From assembly GCA_025174535.1 (NCBI GenBank), contig JALBUN010000045.1, positions 2,914,001 to 2,978,000 on the forward strand: DNA of 64,000 nucleotides, written 5' to 3'. The notes beneath the pieces are model-generated. The model was not told the DNA's origin and did no database searches. It saw only the letters and a list, made by a program, of their open reading frames with translations. This DNA comes from Cantharellus purpuraceus (lineage: Eukaryota > Basidiomycota > Agaricomycetes > Cantharellales > Hydnaceae). The translations under genes and the position numbers were made by a program. Shown here one piece after another: positions 21,993 to 32,071 of the stretch (the first letter of the stretch is position 1; the number at the start of each line of letters is the position of its first letter).

Positions 21993-24104
21993 TCACCATG
22001 CCTTAGTCCCAGTTTCATATCCAATCATGACACACTTGGTAGAGTGTGATTCAAGGTGGCGTCTTTTAGATTTGGGGACATGGACAAACGCAGTGGAGCC
22101 AAATACCCTGAAATGTGCAACAGATGGCTTGTGACCGTGCCAGGCTTCATATGGAGTCCCATGGGAAAGCACAGAAGTGGGAGAGCAGTTGTGGAGAAGA
22201 GTGAATGCTAAGGCTGCTTCTCCCCAGAAAGAAGGACCTAGTTTGGTATCATGTAGCATGGATATAACACCTTCTTCCAGAGTCCTGTTGTAGTGCTCTG
22301 CAACTCCATTCTGCTGTGGTGTGCCCGGTGCAGTCTTTTGCCTGAAGATCCTAGAGGACATGGTCAGGAAAGAGAACTGGTGCGATGAGTTTTCTCCTCC
22401 TTTGTCATCTCTCAGGGTTTTGATCCGTTTGCCAGTCTGGTTCTCCACCAGTGCTTTGAACTGCTTGAACATGTCTAACGCCTGGTCCTTGGTCTTGATC
22501 AAGTACAGGCTCACAAAACGAGATTTGTCATCAATGAATGTGATCCAGTACCTAAATCCCTGCGCAGTGGGCACCTTCAATGGACCATGAATGTCAGAAT
22601 GAATGAGTTCAAGAATGTTGGAGGCCCTGAAGGAGGCTTTCTTGGGGAATGAATCACGGTGTTGTTTGCCATGAATGCACGCTTTGCAGATTTTGGGGAA
22701 TGGATTGTCTGATGTGATGTCCATCCCCTCCACCATATTTTGCATGACTAGCTGTTTGACAGCATCAATCCCCAGATGCCCAAAGCGACAGTGCCATAGT
22801 TGTAGATCCAGTGACTTGGACGCAGCAATGTGTGCAGTGTGTGAGAGCATGTTGCCATCCAGGTATGCCAGTCTCCCCTTGACTGTCGCAGTACATATCA
22901 GTTTACCCAACTTGTAGAATTTCACAACCGCTCCTATGATTTCCACATGAATCTGACGGTGCATGGTCAAGAAGAGGAGTGAGAGGAGGTTGTTTGCAAG
23001 TTTGGGAACATAGAGTACATTGCTGAACAGTATAGGTTTCAAGTTTGGATCATTTGGGCAAAACATCACCGTGCCAATCCCTTCAGAGTACACAACACTA
23101 TTGTCTGCCAATTCAATGGGAGCCCTATGAGGTTTGAGCTCCTTAAACCAATGGCGATTTGGAGTCATATGTAATGAGGCTCCTGAATCGGTGCACCAAA
23201 GGGAATTGGTATCAGAGACAAGTGCGTGATGAGGGAGAGAGGAAATGCTTGCAGTGGTGAATGCCAATCCTGCGACTTCAACAACAGAGGAGGTAGATCC
23301 ATCCACCTGCTTAGCCTTCTGCTTCTGCTTCTTCTCCTGCTTAGCTGTCTGTCTGCGCTCCAGATTTGCCTTCTTGGCATTGGCTAGAGAAAAGCAGACA
23401 TCCGTGTCATGAGTGGATGCTTCACAGAAGTTGCACCATTTAGGAGGTGTTGAAGCGGGTGGTTTGTTGGATAGCATGGCTGATTGAACAGAATGGTGCA
23501 GACGGTTGTTCTCCTCCGTGATAAAGGCTTCAATAACTTTGGCCTTGTTGATGTTCTTTTGAAGCAGTAACACGGACGTGAAGCTGTCAAACTCCTCAGG
23601 AAGGGCTCTAATGAGTGTCATGATCACCAGCTCCTCGTCCTGTCTGGCTAGGGTATATGAGCCATCAGATGGACAAAGATTCTGGCAGAGTTGCATGGCA
23701 GAGCTGACATGACCAATCAGTGACTGAAGCGTCTCATCAGGAGCCTTCCGTATATTGAAGAGTGTGTCATAGGCATTGAAGCGAGTGCCTGCCTGCTTCT
23801 GAACATGAACCTTGTGCAGAGCCTCCCACATTTTCACCGGATTGTCCTCTAATCCCTGAACATGAACTTGCTGCCCTTGTTCCAAGGTTGACGCAATGAG
23901 TCCAGCTGCTACCTCCTGATCTAGTTCCCATTTCTCCACGTCTGCAGGTTCAGTGGGGCGCTTCTTCTTGCCATTGACAAGCATCCACAAGCCCTTTGAA
24001 CGCAACCTTGCAGTCGTGTTGAATGCCCAGTCATGATAATTTGAGTCTGAGAGCATGGGGAACTTAGGTGACGGAGTATTGTCGTTGGAGGTGGTTGTAG
24101 ACAT
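21993..24104 (-). CDS. Copia-1 Gag, protease and integrase
   Basis: 703 residues from an ATG at 24104. The Gag domain (UBN2 type) covers roughly residues 1-210, with a knuckle CNFCEASTHDTDVC near 225. The protease shows WCTDSGASLHMT (~305). The integrase has an HHCC finger (HCRFGHLG, KICKACIHGK) and the D, D, E residues in LIHSDIHGP, LRDDKGGE and GTPQQNGVAEHYNRTL. The frame ends in a TGA just before LWDPVGRR, a position where the family usually has Arg (CGA), so it is likely a C-to-T nonsense mutation; read-through cannot be excluded. Confidence 0.92.
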   Translation of the reverse strand: MSTTTSNDNTPSPKFPMLSDSNYHDWAFNTTARLRSKGLWMLVNGKKKRPTEPADVEKWELDQEVAAGLIASTLEQGQQVHVQGLEDNPVKMWEALHKVHVQKQAGTRFNAYDTLFNIRKAPDETLQSLIGHVSSAMQLCQNLCPSDGSYTLARQDEELVIMTLIRALPEEFDSFTSVLLLQKNINKAKVIEAFITEENNRLHHSVQSAMLSNKPPASTPPKWCNFCEASTHDTDVCFSLANAKKANLERRQTAKQEKKQKQKAKQVDGSTSSVVEVAGLAFTTASISSLPHHALVSDTNSLWCTDSGASLHMTPNRHWFKELKPHRAPIELADNSVVYSEGIGTVMFCPNDPNLKPILFSNVLYVPKLANNLLSLLFLTMHRQIHVEIIGAVVKFYKLGKLICTATVKGRLAYLDGNMLSHTAHIAASKSLDLQLWHCRFGHLGIDAVKQLVMQNMVEGMDITSDNPFPKICKACIHGKQHRDSFPKKASFRASNILELIHSDIHGPLKVPTAQGFRYWITFIDDKSRFVSLYLIKTKDQALDMFKQFKALVENQTGKRIKTLRDDKGGENSSHQFSFLTMSSRIFRQKTAPGTPQQNGVAEHYNRTLEEGVISMLHDTKLGPSFWGEAALAFTLLHNCSPTSVLSHGTPYEAWHGHKPSVAHFRVFGSTAFVHVPKSKRRHLESHSTKCVMIGYETGTKAW

Positions 24105-24864
24105 GGTTTATAGGTATGTGCAGTGAGGGATAGGTATGAGGTAGATGAATTGGGTGAGATACGAGTAAAGTTTGGCTAAGCGTATTCAAGTCCAAATGCA
24201 CTTTTTGAGAATTGCAAGTGAACGTGTGATAGGATAGGTTCGCAGTGTTGTAAGGTGGTTATAGCGGGTGCAAACACTGCGTGGGCAAGATGTGGGAGGT
24301 GGTACACACACAGGAAGTGCAGGGGAGTAAGAATAAGTGCAGAGCACCAAATCCAAGAGGTAATAGTCCTAGGGTGTCCAAAAACGGACCTGAGCCGTCC
24401 AGAGGGGTCCTGAGGATAGAGAAAATGGTCCAAATGGCACCAATCAACTCCCAGCAACTTCAGGGACAACAGGACTCAGAATGAGATGGCACGACCTCAC
24501 CGCAAATCAGGTGAACTGTTATGAGTCTGCAGACCACAGACTCCAGCACCCAAGGTTAACAAGAGGCCTCAGTCAACCGGTAAACTAAGGCCAGGGTTGT
24601 GGCTTTGTAACACTAGGCAATGAGGAGGGATCCTTTCTCACCACTGGAAGCTGAAACCCTTTGGAGGCTGAAGAGATGACTGCTGGGAGAAACTGAGGGG
24701 GAAAGGGAGGATGTGGTGGGCCAAAAAGCAAAGTGTGATTGAGGTTGAAGTTGTTGTTTAATGGGGGATGAGTGGGTTGGAAAAGGTGGATGGAAATGAG
24801 AGGATTTTGATGATATAAGTATGTTGGAACAACTGTTTAGAGCTGGAGGCCGGGGCCCATAACC

Positions 24865-25018
24865 TGTAGAGCTCAAAAGGGAAGTTGTATGTTATTAGAT
24901 AAGCCAAAATACAAACTCAGCAGAAAAGCGAAATTGTAACACATAAAACACTCATATCTTCTCACAGAATAATCCATATCATACCAAACTTTCCAGGGAC
25001 CTTCAGTGCATTCCAACA
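24865..25018 (-). mobile_element. Copia-1 5' LTR
   Basis: Nearly identical to 19765-19918. The primer-binding site (plus strand GGGCCCATAACC) lies directly to its left. Confidence 0.92.
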
Positions 25019-25152
25019 GATAAGACCTCAATCATGCCCCTCCTTTTATATGTCTCCAGACCCCCAGTATAACTCCAACTGTGCCCAACCGTCTCACCTA
25101 TTCAATCTATGGACATGAGGCCTCAGGGGCTCAGCCTTAAATGGAGAGATAC
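25019..25152 (+). mobile_element. Gypsy-2 3' untranslated tail
   Basis: Matches 47903-48035 of Gypsy-2b, including the start-codon region of the antisense gene (GATAAGACCTCAATCATGCC) and the stretch before the 3' LTR. Here the antisense gene is reduced to its first few codons. Confidence 0.8.
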
Positions 25153-25706
25153 TGTTATGACTATATTCATTAATGCCCAGATCCCCATCCAATCCACTCA
25201 GATCCCCATCCAATCCACTCAGATCCCCACACATATGAAATCTATACTCCATTTGGAAACTGTCACATCTCCATTTACCTGTCCAATTGTCACTGCTGAA
25301 TCTTGCCCATCCATCTCTGGTTCCAATTGATGCATCAGCATCACCATAGGAACCCAGACATCCGTCCCCATCAGACTCAAACATACTCATGTAAGGCTGT
25401 CAGCCTCGGAGACCCATCACCAGAGTAATTATTATTAGATTTCAAATATGTATTTACAACTGGGGACTTCATCCCCAGTTCGAATATCAAATCATGCCTA
25501 GTTCCTAAGTCCAATCCTAACTCTCTAAGTTGTACTCCATCTCCAAAATCTCAGACACCAGTATTAGTGAGGGGACAGCACATAAGCTGAAGCCAAGTCT
25601 GTTCCGAACCCTACAACATACCCCAACTCCCTCTCCGACTCTGACCCAACCTCCAACCCAACCTCCAACCCAATCTCTGACCCCCCAATTGGACCTAGTG
25701 CGTAAC
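25153..25706 (+). mobile_element. Gypsy-2a 3' LTR (554 bp)
   Basis: TGTTATGACTATATTC to GTGCGTAACA. It contains an extra tandem copy of a ~21 bp segment (ATCCAATCCACTCAGATCCC, at 25186-25230), explaining its greater length than the 5' LTR. It shows more C-to-T/G-to-A changes than the 5' LTR, consistent with a different origin. Confidence 0.88.
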
Positions 25707-25715
25707 ACATAGGCT

Positions 25716-25815
25716 CTGTAGTTATATATCTAGGTAGCTACTGAATTTATAGTTGATTGCTCCTCACACAACTGAAGTTTATATATCTAGTCCCTCTTCA
25801 TGTCCATATCCTTCA
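25716..25815 (+). mobile_element. Copia-2 5' LTR (100 bp) with internal hairpin
   Basis: TGTAGTTATATATCTAG to TATCCTTCA, followed by the primer site at 25816. It resembles 51947-52052. Both carry a hairpin-forming CAGTTG/CAACTG type core and an internally repeated short motif (ATATATCTAG here, CCTACTTAAAAG there). Confidence 0.6.
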
Positions 25816-25827
25816 GGTTATGGGCCC
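25816..25827 (+). other. Primer-binding site of Copia-2
   Basis: GGTTATGGGCCC directly follows the LTR, as in Copia-1. This fixes the LTR end. Confidence 0.65.
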
Positions 25828-25836
25828 TGCCAAGCC

Positions 25837-27678
25837 TGTATGGGAACTGGTTTTCCCTTAAAAAGATCTTGTTTAACTGTACAATTTCACTTCATGGCCT
25901 TAAAATATCAGCATATATGTGCTGCTTTCTCTTGATTCAGGGCCATTCAAATATTCTCTATTTTTTCATATTTTTTTTCAGGAATTTTCCATGCAGAAAT
26001 GAGTCCACAAACTCATTGTCCTGCTGGGCAGAGTTTTGGACCCACATGGACCCACAAACCTTCGCAGATGTCAGCAGCTTCAAAGTCAGCAGAGTCACTT
26101 GATCTACTGACTCATTTTCGATCACATGACTCATTTCAATCTCCGACCCAATCTGATCACCACTGCCAGTAAATCCTCAATACCTTGGCAACCACAGCTC
26201 CTCCTGACTCCATTTTTGGTGGAGAGTTCAATAGAAGCTGTGCCTACCCATAGCTGTGCTGATCAGCCTGAGAAATGGAGTATTGCCCGAGTTATTTGAG
26301 TAATAGTGACTCATGCTATGACTCTTACCATGACTCAGGTTATGACTCCTGCCATGACTCATAACTATTAATAGGTAGAAGGATTAGTCAGCTCCTGTAG
26401 ATACAGTATATAAGGAGGCCATTTTGCCTCTGAATAAATAACCAATTCTACCCCATCATTTGCACATCAGTGTGACTAGGATGCTTGTTCGGAATCATGT
26501 CAGTATACAATATTCTGATGTATATCTCATATACATCAGAATTTCAATGATACATAAAGCCAGGGAGTTACAATTTGGATATCTTAAAAGATTTTGGATG
26601 TGTGAAATTTTCATAAATATAAACATATATTCTATATTTTAATAAACTTTAAAAGATGAGATATTTGGTTGAGATGAACATAATCATTTACATGGATATA
26701 ATAGGAATGTATGTATTAATATAATTGGTATTATATAGGGTATTTAGATATACAAATACCAGGTGGGGATTAAAGATAGTTCAAATTATGTTACAAGTAT
26801 TGTATAAGAAAGAATCAATGATATTTGGATGTTCCCTCAAGAGAGTTGCCACCACTAAATAGGGAAAAAACAGTTATTTTTGAGAATTATGCCAAAATAT
26901 CACAATATGTTTTAATCTAGTATATTGTGTAAAATTTGAGAATCATGTTGAAATATGAAAATAAGTTTGAATTGAAGTGTATTGTGTAAAATTTGAGGAA
27001 AATAGGTTGTATATACGTATTTGTTGTATTTCCAAACAAGCGTCTAGAGTGACATACAGTGTCATCCTTTATATCTCAGTAACTGTTGATTGTCCAGTTC
27101 AAGGGTTGCTTACAGTTGTGTAACTGTATTTGATTGCACTTGAAGTAGTGATTGTCCTGCTTTGGGCATGAGTGTAGTATCTGTCTCACGTGACTACAAA
27201 TCTACAGGGTGAGATTGTCTGTCGATAGTCCTGCCATTAGTGCTCTTTGTTTAAGTTACTAGTGTGTACTGTCTTTGCAGAGCATTAGGATCTTGAACTT
27301 GTGTGAAGCAGTTGCTAGACTACTTCACACATTGCTGTTACCTGCTTCAGAGTGTCACTGGTTGGACAGTTGGATTCATCCACCTACTTCCTTTAGCCGC
27401 TAAGTGCATTTCCCTCTTTTCAGAATATCTGGACCCCTAAGTGTCCATGAACTCTAGACTCTGGAAGTCTTATTCATTCCCTACTGCTAAGAAACATATT
27501 ACCTTCCTGCGTATTGTCTGCATTGACCATTACAATGGATTGTAACCAAAGTACAAACATTAAATCGTTTTTGGAGTTGTGCTGCAGTAGGATTTGATAT
27601 TCTTCTCAGCTGTTCATTCACGGAATTGTGGTGATTTAGAGTTTGTCCTAACACCATAATTTTGCAGGTTCCAAAACA
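25837..27678 (+). mobile_element. L1 solo LTR in the Copia-2 leader, split by a MITE
   Basis: TGTATGGGAACTGG to GGTTCCAAAACA, with perfect 5 bp duplications AAGCC at 25832-25836 and 27679-27683. It lies between the Copia-2 primer site and the gag ATG. TATATAAGGAGG at about 26408 is a good TATA box. The MITE at 26480-27044 lies inside. Confidence 0.93.
26480..27044 (-). mobile_element. 565 bp MITE, copy 2
   Basis: Inserted in the L1 LTR with target duplication TAG (26477-26479 and 27045-27047). The uninterrupted LTR sequence is present at 62065-62085. Terminal repeats GATGCTTGTTCGGAA and ACAAGCGTC. Confidence 0.95.
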
Positions 27679-27687
27679 AAGCCTACA

Positions 27688-29340
27688 ATGTCCACCTTTA
27701 CTACTAGAAAAGATGAAACCCTATTCTGTGTTCCAAAGCTGGTGAATGACAGCTCAAACTGGGTCGCTTATAAAACACATATGATATATGCAATTGCTAG
27801 CTGTCAACTGACCAATTGCATTGAGGGGATGACTGTGGCACCAGCACATCCAACCCTGAGCTCTACTGATGCACTCAAGTGGACCAAAGAGGACAGAAAG
27901 ACCATGTCAAACCATGAAGCTATATTTGACAAGTGGAACCAGCACGAGTACCTTGTGTGCACCCAACTGGCTGCTAGCATTGAGGACTCCATGCTGATGA
28001 AGCTTAGCTGCTGTATGACATGTGGAAGTCCCACTGCAGTGAGTTTGAGGGAAGGACCTGCATGGTCCAGGTGGATCTGTGTAGAAGGATGTTGGAGAAG
28101 AGGGCAAACAAAGGGGATGATATTCCTGCTCACCTCAACTTGATCTGACACCTATATGAACAACTCTCTGCATGGGAGCCCCACCCAGTGAAGATGACTA
28201 CTCCTCCATGATCATATTGTCATTACCTGAATCATATCAGGTACTATTGACAACCCTAGGTGATGCTGCTCAGCAAGCTGGAAACCCATTGAGTTCTGAT
28301 AACTACATCACCAAGGCAAGTCAAGAATATGAATGTACCATGTACATGATGAAAAGCTGGGTATCAAAGATGCTGTGTTCTTTGCATCCAATAGAAATGG
28401 AACAGAAGTGGTGGTAGCAGCAGTGGCAACTCAAAGAAGAACATCAAGTGCCACAACTGCCACAAGCATGGACGCTTGTTCTGAAATACAACAAATATGT
28501 ATATACAACCTATTTTCCTCAAATTTTACACAATACACTTCAATTCAAACTTATTTTCATATTTCAACATGATTCTCAAATTTTACACAATATACTAGAT
28601 CAAAAGCATATTTTGATATTTTGGCACAATTCTCAAAAATAATTCTTTTTTTCCCCATTTACTGGTGGCAACTCTCTTGAGGGAACATCCAAATATCATT
28701 GATTCTTTCTTATACAATACTTGTAATATAATTTGAACTATCTATAATCCCCACCTGGTATTTGTATATCTAAATATCTTATATAATACCAATTATATTA
28801 ATACATACATTACTGTTATATTCATATAAACAGTTATGTTCATCTCAACCAAATGTCTTATCTTTTAAAGTTTATTAAAATATGAAATATATGTTTATAT
28901 TTATGAAAATTTCACACATCCAAAATCTTTTAAGATATCCAAATTGTAACTCCCTGGCTTTATGTATCATTGAAATTCTGATGTATATGTCATATACATC
29001 AGAATAGTGTATAATGACATCTTTCCAAACAAGTGTCATGGTCACTACAAAGTGGACTGCTGGGTGAAAGGGGGCAGCAAAGAAGGCCAGGGCCCACACT
29101 CAAAGAGAGCAAAAGGGAACAATACCACTGCAAGCACAGCAGTGAGTGTTGAAGATGGTTGCTGGCTTGCAACCACTGAAGTCCTCATTGAAGATCTTTT
29201 CAAGGGAGGGTCACTTGAAGAGCTTGATGATTCAGATATGATTCCAAACCTAATAGCTGCCCTGAGTGGTAGAGATAGTGAAGATGATGACATACGATGA
29301 TGACACATCAGGCTTTGCATCCATTTGGGATAGTGAGGAT
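27688..29340 (+). pseudogene. Copia-2 Gag and knuckle, split by a MITE
   Basis: The ATG at 27688 opens a copia-type Gag (LVNDSSNWVAYKTHMIYAIA). Frameshifts occur around 28050 and 28180. Removing the MITE at 28471-29037 and one copy of ATG joins CHNCHKHG to HYKVDC, an exact CX2CX4HX4C knuckle, so the insertion hit the knuckle codons. A basic tail and an acidic region follow to about 29340. Confidence 0.8.
28471..29037 (+). mobile_element. MITE copy 3, inside the Copia-2 zinc knuckle
   Basis: Target duplication ATG (28468-28470 and 29038-29040). Terminal repeats GACGCTTGTTC and AACAAGTGTC. It shows the 3' palindrome TGATGTATATGTCATATACA. Its length (567 bp) reflects small indels. Confidence 0.93.
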
Positions 29341-30566
29341 GATGGTTTGGATAATGCCTCACTTTCCCCTTCGTAACCTAAGTACTTGGGACTGATCAGA
29401 TCCCAATTGAGGACAGCCATGTTCACATCAATTGACATTAGTGCAGTTGCACTCACTGAATCAATGATCCCTGGATGCATCCTAGAACTATATGACTCTG
29501 GAGCTACATGACACATGACCCCCTACCATCATCTCCTGTTTAACTATGTATCAATCCCACCGAGGCCCATTAATGCTGCAAACAAACGCACCTTCCAAGC
29601 CATAGGTTCTGGAGATCTAAAAATCAGCATCCCTACAGATAATGGCAAGACAGCTATTGTTTTGAAGGATGTACTGTTTGCACCTGACATTGGCATAACA
29701 CTCATCTCCATAGGACTTGTGGACTGTGCCAGCTACATAGCAACATTCAGTAATGGAGCTTGCACTATATGTGACAAGTCCAAGAGAATAGTAGGAAAAA
29801 TCCCCTACCAAGATGGCCTCTATCATGTCAAATGGGATCAGCCTGAAGCAGTACATACTGCAAAGGAAGCACTTACCCTTATGCAACTTCATGCATGCAT
29901 GGGACATATCTCTCCCAAGGCCACTAAATCTCTAGTTAGCAATGGCTTAATCACCAGGATTGAGCTTGATGGCTCATCCCACGTTGAAATCTGTGGTTCC
30001 TGCTCATATGGGAAACAGATGCAGAAGCCTATGCCATGAGAATGTCAGGGTGAAAGGGCTAAGGGAATAAATAGAGGGAAAAATCCATACCAATGTTTGG
30101 GGGCCTGCCCCAATGCAAACAATTGGTGGCAAGTCCTACTATGTAAGCTTCACCAATGATCACTCATGTCACACCCAGATCTACCTGCTTACACACAAGA
30201 GCAATACTTTCCAAGCCTACCTTATGTATGAGGCATGGCTCAATACACAGTATAATGTGACAATCAAGATCTTGTGATCTGACTGAGGTGGTGAATACCT
30301 GTCTGAAGCATTCAGCAAGCACCTTAATGCTAAAGGAATTATACAGCATCTCACTGTACATGATACGCCAGAGCAAAACAGTGTTGCTGAATGAATCAAT
30401 TGTATGCTCCTTGAACACACCCATGCAATGATGCACACAAGCAAACTTCTGAATATGCTGTGGGGAAAGGCACTTATGCATGCTGTTTGGTTGAAGAACA
30501 CATCAACCAAGGCTTTGAATGGCAAGACGCCACATGAGATGCTTACTGGAAGAAAGCCTGATCTTT
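29341..30566 (+). pseudogene. Copia-2 Pol, first part: protease and integrase
   Basis: A degenerate protease region (LYDSGAT followed by stop) is followed by the copia pre-integrase domain (LHACMGHISPKATKSLV, ICGSCSYGKQMQKPMP, an HHCC finger) and the integrase core with the second Asp and Glu context (GGEYLSEAFSKHL, TPEQNSVAE). The sequence reaches LTGRKPDL and is cut at GATCTTT (30560-30566) by the island. Stops and frameshifts are scattered throughout. Confidence 0.8.
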
Positions 30567-30571
30567 CATCA

Positions 30572-30817
30572 ATGGTTGTTGCATTGAAACAACAGCAGAG
30601 AGTTTTCAAGAAAAGTAAAATCACAATCTATGGTGTGATCATAACTAAGGATGGTAGGTTAAAATTATATGAAACCACCAATAACAATCAGGGTGTTTCA
30701 ATTGTTGTATATCCTTCCTCTGGATACAGCATAGAAGCTCAGTTTGAAGAGTGTTCTAATGCTATTGACATTATATTCCAAAGTATAAGAAATCAGATGT
30801 TCAAAGAATCCTCATAA
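30572..30817 (+). CDS. Island ORF 1: 81-residue unknown protein
   Basis: ATG lies 5 bp inside the island. The frame also continues the Copia-2 integrase frame upstream, which is coincidental read-in. The protein is mixed alpha/beta with strand-like segments (ITIYGVIITKDGRLKLYE, VSIVVYPSSGYSIEAQFEE). Not recognised. It could be an exon of a longer gene that was lost with the left end. Confidence 0.35.
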   Translation: MVVALKQQQRVFKKSKITIYGVIITKDGRLKLYETTNNNQGVSIVVYPSSGYSIEAQFEECSNAIDIIFQSIRNQMFKESS

Positions 30818-30860
30818 GGAGTCAATTTAAAAGGCCTAGTTTCTACACTCACAACATTTT

Positions 30861-31031
30861 TCATCTATTTTTGTTCACACAACAATAAGTACCATTAGTA
30901 TCATGATGAGTATTTTTTGAATGTTCAGAGCTCTTAGGACATTTAATATCCTTACAATCTGTAACTACAGATGTAGTAGTTATATGATTGCACTTCCAAG
31001 TAATTTGAATTTTTTCACTATCACCACACAT
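30861..31031 (-). CDS. Island ORF 2: 56-residue Cys-rich small protein
   Basis: Minus-strand ATG at 31031, stop at 30861. Six cysteines and several histidines (MCGDSEKIQ, WKCNH, DCKDIKCPK, HHDTNGTYCC) suggest a small zinc-binding or disulfide domain. It may be a 3' exon of the ORF at 31083-31262, since a GTATAAG donor-like site ends that ORF; the phase does not fit simply, so they are kept apart. Confidence 0.3.
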   Translation of the reverse strand: MCGDSEKIQITWKCNHITTTSVVTDCKDIKCPKSSEHSKNTHHDTNGTYCCVNKNR

Positions 31032-31082
31032 GCCTTCATTTGAGTGAATAAAAATATTGTATATTCACTTATCTGATTTATC

Positions 31083-31262
31083 TTATACTTGTTGTAGTGC
31101 ACGTAGTGGTAGCTGAATCTCATTGTCATCATAAGTAACAGTTATTAGTAAAGTGTCATCTGACAAAGTGCCAGTTACTAATGTAACAATACCTGTCACT
31201 GTCATTTGTGTTCTTGCATTGATAAATGATACCTTATCACCAATCTCAGGTATATTCAACAT
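31083..31262 (-). CDS. Island ORF 3: 59-residue beta-rich small protein
   Basis: ATG at 31262, TAA at 31083. The sequence alternates hydrophobic and polar residues (IGDKVSFINARTQMTVTGIV, LLITVTYDDNEIQL), as in small SH3-like barrels that read or bind partners. It sits 38 bp downstream of the 256-residue ORF on the same strand. No family recognised. Confidence 0.35.
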   Translation of the reverse strand: MLNIPEIGDKVSFINARTQMTVTGIVTLVTGTLSDDTLLITVTYDDNEIQLPLRALQQV

Positions 31263-31300
31263 GGTGTCTCTGGTTATTATATATTAATTTTAAAAACTCA

Positions 31301-32071
31301 TTATTTCTCATCTAATTTCCTATCAAGTATATCTACAAACTTCTTAAATGCTTCAAAACACTGTAGAACATTCTTTCTACTATTAATATGTTTCATACCT
31401 GTTACTGTTACAGGGAAACAACACCTTACATTTGTTATCACTTCTGAAAACAACCCTTCTGTGATAGCATGATCAAGCTCTCTTGTAACAGTTACTAGGT
31501 AAAACTGGGGGACTTTTCTCGATGTTTGAATGCAAGGTATTGTCATTTCCTCTAAAGCACTTTTTCCCTTATTCTTCCTAATCTTGTTATTCAATTGAAA
31601 AACTGCTATAGCTCTTGCTATAATCTGCGGTTCTGGATTTATCTGATTTGTGTTCTCATGTGTAAAAAACAGTATCTCATTATCATTTTTTATAACACAC
31701 ATCTCTATAACATTTCTTGTTATATTTCCCCTCACATTCATAGGGATTTTATTATGAGTGATGATTAATCTTTCATCCTTGTCATATTTCATAAGAAAGA
31801 GCACTTCTCTGGTAAAATCATTAACCAACATAGATCCTTCCCTGACTCTAGTAGATCTATCTAAGTATGTAAAAAATTTTCTTGAAGACTCCTTTAAACA
31901 TTTCACATCATCTTTTTTGTAATCAAAACTGAGGATCTCATCATCAATATCTAAAGTAATATCTCTAAAATCTGTCTCAAAAAACTGTTTAGTCCATTGT
32001 GTGTCAACCATTATACCATAATCCCAAAGATCACGAGAACTCCAATCATTGCACTTCTTATCTTTACCCAT
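31301..32071 (-). CDS. Island ORF 4: 256-residue unknown protein
   Basis: Intact frame, MGKDKKCNDWSSRDLWDYG to ILDRKLDEK. Lys, Asp and Ile rich, with no signal peptide or membrane segment. A central part has strand-like segments (REVLFLMKYDKDERLIITHN, VIEMCVIKNDNEILFFTHEN), and the C-terminal half is helical. No motif recognised. The length and lack of stops in AT-rich DNA argue for a real gene. Upstream 32072-32090 carries TATATAAA-like sequence that could be its TATA region. Confidence 0.6.
   Translation of the reverse strand: MGKDKKCNDWSSRDLWDYGIMVDTQWTKQFFETDFRDITLDIDDEILSFDYKKDDVKCLKESSRKFFTYLDRSTRVREGSMLVNDFTREVLFLMKYDKDERLIITHNKIPMNVRGNITRNVIEMCVIKNDNEILFFTHENTNQINPEPQIIARAIAVFQLNNKIRKNKGKSALEEMTIPCIQTSRKVPQFYLVTVTRELDHAITEGLFSEVITNVRCCFPVTVTGMKHINSRKNVLQCFEAFKKFVDILDRKLDEK

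Larger units (their letters stand above)
19765..25018 (-). mobile_element. Copia-1: nearly intact Ty1/copia element, reverse orientation
   Basis: Two 154 bp LTRs (19765-19918 and 24865-25018) differ at about two positions, which implies a recent insertion. On the minus strand the order is LTR, primer site GGTTATGGGCCC, ~760 bp leader (24105-24864, no ORF accepted), gag-pol, purine tract (TTGAGGGGGTG), LTR. Flanking 5-mers are CTTCC and GATAA, so there is no target duplication. Confidence 0.92.
15257..25706 (+). mobile_element. Gypsy-2a: Ty3/gypsy chromovirus copy, chimeric, hosting Copia-1
   Basis: Composed of 5' LTR, gag, pol to mid-integrase (19764), Copia-1 (19765-25018), 134 bp of the family's 3' untranslated region, and 3' LTR. 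About 4 kb expected between mid-integrase and the 3' tail (compare Gypsy-2b) is missing. The flanking 5-mers do not match (CTTCT left, CATAG right). A joint formed from two Gypsy-2 copies explains this better than a single insertion. Confidence 0.8.
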
